The notes beneath the pieces are model-generated. The model was not told the origin of the DNA, did no database searches, and saw only the letters and a list, made by a program, of their open reading frames with translations. Position numbers and translations under genes: made by a program. A DNA stretch of 6,315 nt from an uncultured Collinsella sp. (GTDB lineage: Bacteria > Actinomycetota > Coriobacteriia > Coriobacteriales > Coriobacteriaceae), in assembly GCA_902495155.1 (NCBI GenBank), contig CABUWD010000115.1:1-6315 (forward strand), in the 5' to 3' direction. Positions 5,190 through 6,315 of the stretch are shown in pieces. Positions within the stretch are counted from its first letter, which is position 1, and each line of letters begins with the position of its first letter.

Positions 5190-5226
5190 ACGTCGACGAA
5201 TGAGCACTTGCACGTCGACAAATGAC
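5190..5226. repeat. Two direct repeats, ACGTCGAC-R-AATGA, 22 bases apart
   Basis: ACGTCGACGAATGA (5190-5203) and ACGTCGACAAATGA (5212-5225) differ at one base and start 22 bases apart, about two helical turns. Each contains the palindrome GTCGAC. A related CGAATGAGC is present at 5081-5089. The spacing would suit a dimeric regulator bound on one face of the DNA, but nothing proves a function. Confidence 0.5.
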
Positions 5227-5252
5227 AAAGTCGCCTACGAACTTGCAAGGAG

Positions 5253-5333
5253 TGTCCCGGACTGCCGGCAAAAAAGGAACGCCCCCAGTTGCGGCACTTG
5301 GGGACGATCCTTTTGGGCCGGCCGCTGGGGACA
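5253..5333 (-). terminator. Long REP-like hairpin acting as probable gltD terminator
   Basis: A nested palindrome of about 81 bases. Outer TGTCCC (5253-5258) pairs with GGGACA (5328-5333). GCCGGC (5264-5269) pairs with GCCGGC (5317-5322). The inner stem, 5272-5288 against 5298-5314, pairs over most of its length with two mismatches. On the - strand the inner stem ends in TCC followed by six T (5270-5275), the form of an intrinsic terminator, and it lies about 50 bases beyond the gltD stop. The outer GGGGACAG-type ends resemble the repeat at 558-604, so this is probably a repeat-family member that also serves as a terminator. A further TGGACAGCC at 5352-5360 echoes the outer end. Confidence 0.75.
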
Positions 5334-5364
5334 GCCCTTGACGATTCAGTTGTGGACAGCCGCC

Positions 5365-6315
<951 letters not shown>

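Larger units (their letters stand above)
4951..5364. other. 414-base intergenic region without a gene
   Basis: No open frame here looks coding. From left to right it holds the leader of the 235-residue gene (4951-4997), a pair of ACTTGAC repeats 12 bases apart (5062-5068 and 5074-5080), a weak possible - strand promoter (TTAAAT at 5135-5140 and TATATC at 5113-5118, 16 bases apart), a pair of ACGTCGAC-R-AATGA repeats 22 bases apart (5190-5203 and 5212-5225), and the large hairpin behind gltD (5253-5333). Low-GC stretches are short and no RNA gene was recognised. Confidence 0.6.

Overview
The window is a high-GC piece of a bacterial chromosome. Gene content and codon style suggest an actinobacterium of class Coriobacteriia, most likely Collinsella or a close relative. 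The basis is GC-rich codons with strong GGAGG-type ribosome binding sites, GGGGACAG-bounded repeats of the kind I associate with Collinsella intergenic DNA, and an AbiEi/DUF559-type nuclease of the actinobacterial style. The assignment is inference; no marker gene is present.

Layout. On the + strand the window opens inside a small heavy-metal-associated (HMA) protein, followed by a CsoR-family copper-sensing repressor. Together they look like the tail of a copper-homeostasis operon whose P-type ATPase would lie upstream, outside the window. A GGGGACAG-bounded palindromic repeat separates them from a small membrane protein with a C-terminal zinc ribbon. A bidirectional intrinsic terminator then divides this + strand block from a - strand block. 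Reading leftwards along the - strand (window right to left), that block holds the end of gltD (glutamate synthase small subunit), a GltD-side terminator inside a second GGGGACAG-type palindrome, a 235-residue protein of unknown function, a 356-residue AbiEi-like/DUF559 (PD-(D/E)XK, Vsr-like) putative nuclease, and a 456-residue metal-dependent amidohydrolase of the imidazolonepropionase/prolidase-like group.

The most striking structure is around the putative nuclease gene. Five copies of a long palindrome flank it, two just downstream and three just upstream. Each copy is a 15-20 bp arm (core GTCTCGATCTGTAAC), a spacer of 27 bases (28 in one copy), and the inverted arm. Within each cluster successive copies start exactly 81 bases apart, and the nine bases ATCTGTAAC are identical in all ten arms. 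The gaps between units are held at 23-24 bases although their sequences differ. This regular array of alternately oriented repeats around a nuclease gene is the best candidate here for an undescribed system. The sequence alone does not show whether the repeats are protein-binding sites, folded RNAs, or a mobile palindrome family using the nuclease.

The metal genes, amidohydrolase and gltD look like ordinary chromosomal genes. The nuclease with its repeats looks like an accessory insertion between the amidohydrolase and the 235-residue gene. No tRNA, rRNA, true CRISPR array or complete insertion sequence was seen.
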